DNA of 60,503 nucleotides from Collinsella sp. (GTDB taxonomy: Bacteria > Actinomycetota > Coriobacteriia > Coriobacteriales > Coriobacteriaceae). The DNA is taken from contig DXMW01000033.1 of assembly GCA_019414045.1 (NCBI GenBank), positions 1 to 60,503 on the forward strand, written 5' to 3'. This document shows, piece after piece, positions 60,401 to 60,503 of the stretch; within the stretch, counting starts at the first letter, position 1, and each line of letters opens with the position of its first letter. The notes beneath the pieces are model-generated. The model was not told the origin of the DNA. It did no database searches and saw nothing but the letters and a program-made list of their open reading frames with translations. The position numbers and the translations under genes are program-made.

Positions 60401-60503
60401 GAGCCCGTGCTCGTGCTTCCGTAGCCAAAACTCTCCAGCAGGCTCGCAGGTACCGTCAAGATTCTTTCGCAAATTGATCGAGGCGGCCTCGGCCCCGCCT
60501 TGC
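54418..60503 (-). CDS. giant beta-helix surface protein, 5' end outside the window
   Basis: At least 2013 aa; the frame stays open through the right edge, so the true N-terminus and signal peptide are not seen. Residues about 235-1100 (counted from a TTG at 60459) have many GGL.G, GGV.G and S.N.. turns (GGLIGEVTSSG, GGLIGYYFSN, GGLLGAINSG, GGIAGDGRGQ), a pattern of GLUG-type or right-handed beta-helix repeats in adhesins. The remainder has Ig-like beta-rich segments. The C-terminus ends at NLNGIDH with no LPxTG, membrane segment or wall-binding repeats. It is probably secreted or held through partners. Its last 14 codons at the edge (basic, Pro/Arg-rich) look unlike the rest. Confidence 0.75.
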   Translation of the reverse strand, partial: KAGPRPPRSICERILTVPASLLESFGYGSTSTGSADYTFTKADADAGKVTYGSEIDGSTEYPGKQLWYYDEATYGAVSGYVTVDGKKDGDVRPWFGGYLPYVYKGKATESGVQYHEIKVNQRIPKLVEGCGTYGDPYAVKDATEMNAIANYINNQTALDGWEVTIAVNQSTLCTRRSDNKTDNEVTYVYKQAKDTGKKWEKKTGDTTDPSATLSDEMMHRYIQSAYYSIEPTGGNTITLDGASFGGFGNKANPFRGVIVGNPKGDKKATIKIENNEGSLRGLIPYSYGSVVRDLNIRYVNASATITYSAKDADGVPTSFFGGVIGCILGGDNIIDGVAVNGTTPDNSTTGFTVAGGGTKPHLVPIGGYVGAIAGGGVIFRNMSGTSWRAGTSDKSQGLGTGNFRQYDNPYVGRVIDGYAFSEGCKVENGNANYKINELTNKGAACVTTTGTDNKYIGTDAEAPVTTVENAQGLLVLSAIISSGAGAGAAHTDYANYGVFRGSKAYWGSDKQDPAINGYLFGNKEYGKVRNASYDCVGKPASASGDFETAKNDDQKAPGKQGWHGPLNHDDDVNSPYLVASYVADYQTGYVCASKSIGMSLEFKENATYDMTGYGTGYVGLSGRYYSNACSSNEASTDRDRITPHVATIDGNGATITVGTKDATYGVVEYADDDYKVSGVGGLFSTVMFTSTNVGQSVTANDGAQVKDLTFSNCNVSLTYKDANGSIASGPASNDLIGTGLLAGATANYDGNTRGVYRNVQMKNCTVLGAKSVGGLLGSSGRTSRRTDNDVTYMVNFGSGTQAPANLCDCSYTGLSVTGEKYVGGYVGAIASPCGVWTTAATGVYEKTIGKNSTITATGTTPYVGGVFGYTSSNVSVNTKIGITEAVASSTAVISGVNVLATGSNTDKYMGAGGVVGSAYRGVISISNVRIDAGGDAKSAIIGDATGTNNSIRNAGGLIGEVTSSGSPNTYWFEDCSVENINIAGTDQCSGGLIGYYFSNVNIACNNIAIESATIKGRWSGGLLGAINSGADVINVTNTKVSNTTFGGTSNGGIAGDGRGQFHLVNVLMDSNTYKLGSKQGVLLGEVDTNGYSLSAAGVNVKLGNGKTTRDLPPMVYTTNAAAVNMKSYIAFGDYNDTLEAPDKGITLYGADNTATTAASPYVTTSPVSTLAARASDNDTTDRYLFGDGATIDTAATVQSEAGTGVADRYTYTNIGGINDNGAYQNKSSYDASSVASKFNSNNDTSSNQATADFPVLVISGNDNTTVKSYLNIVTNGGFSDACRLNNENGTNPHVTAKAEVFQLKDGVFVKDGDASNNPTLRVVNNGKNNMSFSPSSDWDNGKGRFTLLTVTFTEAGQSYNVQVPIIVKRKLEIDFTATYDYGTQFKEKDYANLGKDAHVLTSFGEPMTGLLTWTYNSANGKEVDFGWDSYMAAGGSMKGLGKSILFNGADGRLPQGTQLTLIDANVDGKAGGREYHYTVGEGGATSVSLSGNDGFKDSAGNPYQERWLSEILGVSATQDGAGTWTVCDNEAEATAKAKLDGKWTLFKVAGADVPSNSRYTLKVPKEKDTGREKRASESVYLVVNVPKSGDGVTQASINGFTASSIDSNSSGGRISWNLHHVLRTDGSDDIQNSTASTYSILSNYEQNVVDKKDGACIPVSKSEDGAAYVLSLDVMDTVTFSPSQYYTESDHLFYQLDTSLCRYGANNNLMGVSSFPSGTSAIAKFYVAIGNQNYRWSGSDWEPCDASMPAFTQTVTDTGDDSLKLTLDHDLAGIRKIATDGSFTVRTVVEKIRLTPDGCNKVISLSKQSGEDACTKMSYTAKLSTRKEGLNTSSLTQTKPGNVGYYRMDTGDTTITLSAPDKSQLGINVDDLRPIADGTIGLGATYELGGLSNAAEAIANADSVVYTLELQRRGTDGTYESVTDDISNYVTVTESKLAAVAPSGSTITFTDSKENGKFKTQNGDTTFSLPFTVKVNTQVEQREQFYANYRLVMRASLVKGDVASAKPQSPDYVTYTLTRVNLNGIDH

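Overview
The window looks like chromosomal DNA from a high-GC gut actinobacterium of the class Coriobacteriia, probably Collinsella or a close relative. This is inference. It rests on the GC-rich codon use, the set of proteins (a DUF4867 protein next to a GH1 phospho-beta-glucosidase, an NRAMP protein of the magnesium type known from Eggerthella lenta, an Ech-like hydrogenase, giant LPxTG surface proteins) and the GGGGAC-type short palindromic repeats. No tRNA, rRNA, CRISPR array, prophage or complete insertion sequence was seen.

Layout. 0-8 kb: pyrE; a magnesium P-type ATPase (mgtA) behind a possible 23-codon leader peptide and a hairpin; an AAA/DUF4143 ATPase of foreign look lying between two copies of a terminator-like repeat; a GH1 phospho-beta-glucosidase and a DUF4867 protein. 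8-13 kb: luxS, then a ribokinase/nucleoside-hydrolase pair for nucleoside salvage, then an OatA-like cell-wall acetyltransferase. 13-23 kb: an operon joining an NRAMP-related Mg transporter to a protein with PRC, MgtE_N and CBS domains and a membrane part that does not look like MgtE; a degenerate polysaccharide deacetylase; PRC-barrel and YtxH envelope proteins; a protein with a cyanophycin-synthetase-like domain; a CorC/CNNM protein; hemolysin III. 23-34 kb: a membrane-anchored alpha/beta hydrolase with two matching operators, a DUF362 ferredoxin protein, a MacB/FtsX-type ABC exporter, and a second ABC-2 exporter facing a NarL-type two-component system. 34-47 kb: two very large sortase-anchored proteins, a VWA protein with about ten pilin-type repeats and a GH36-like (clan GH-D) glycosidase. 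47-54 kb: a flavodoxin fragment and a compact Ech-type membrane [NiFe] hydrogenase operon in which the EchA and EchB subunits are fused. 54-60.5 kb: a giant beta-helix surface protein whose N-terminus lies outside the window.

How the genes fit together. Three themes stand out. Magnesium and divalent cations: mgtA, the NRAMP/MgtE-like pair and CorC/CNNM. Host-surface life: glycan hydrolase, pilin-like and beta-helix proteins, cell-wall modification. Fermentative energy metabolism: the hydrogenase and ferredoxin-type proteins. Regulatory DNA is unusually rich: a 38-bp perfect palindrome forms two opposed promoters (46932-46969), paired GTTGA(N4)TYAAC sites flank the start of the hydrolase promoter, and a TGAGACA cluster lies upstream of the pilin-like gene. 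Several families of short inverted repeats sit in intergenic regions, often at or just after stop codons. All functional calls come from reading motifs; no database search was run.
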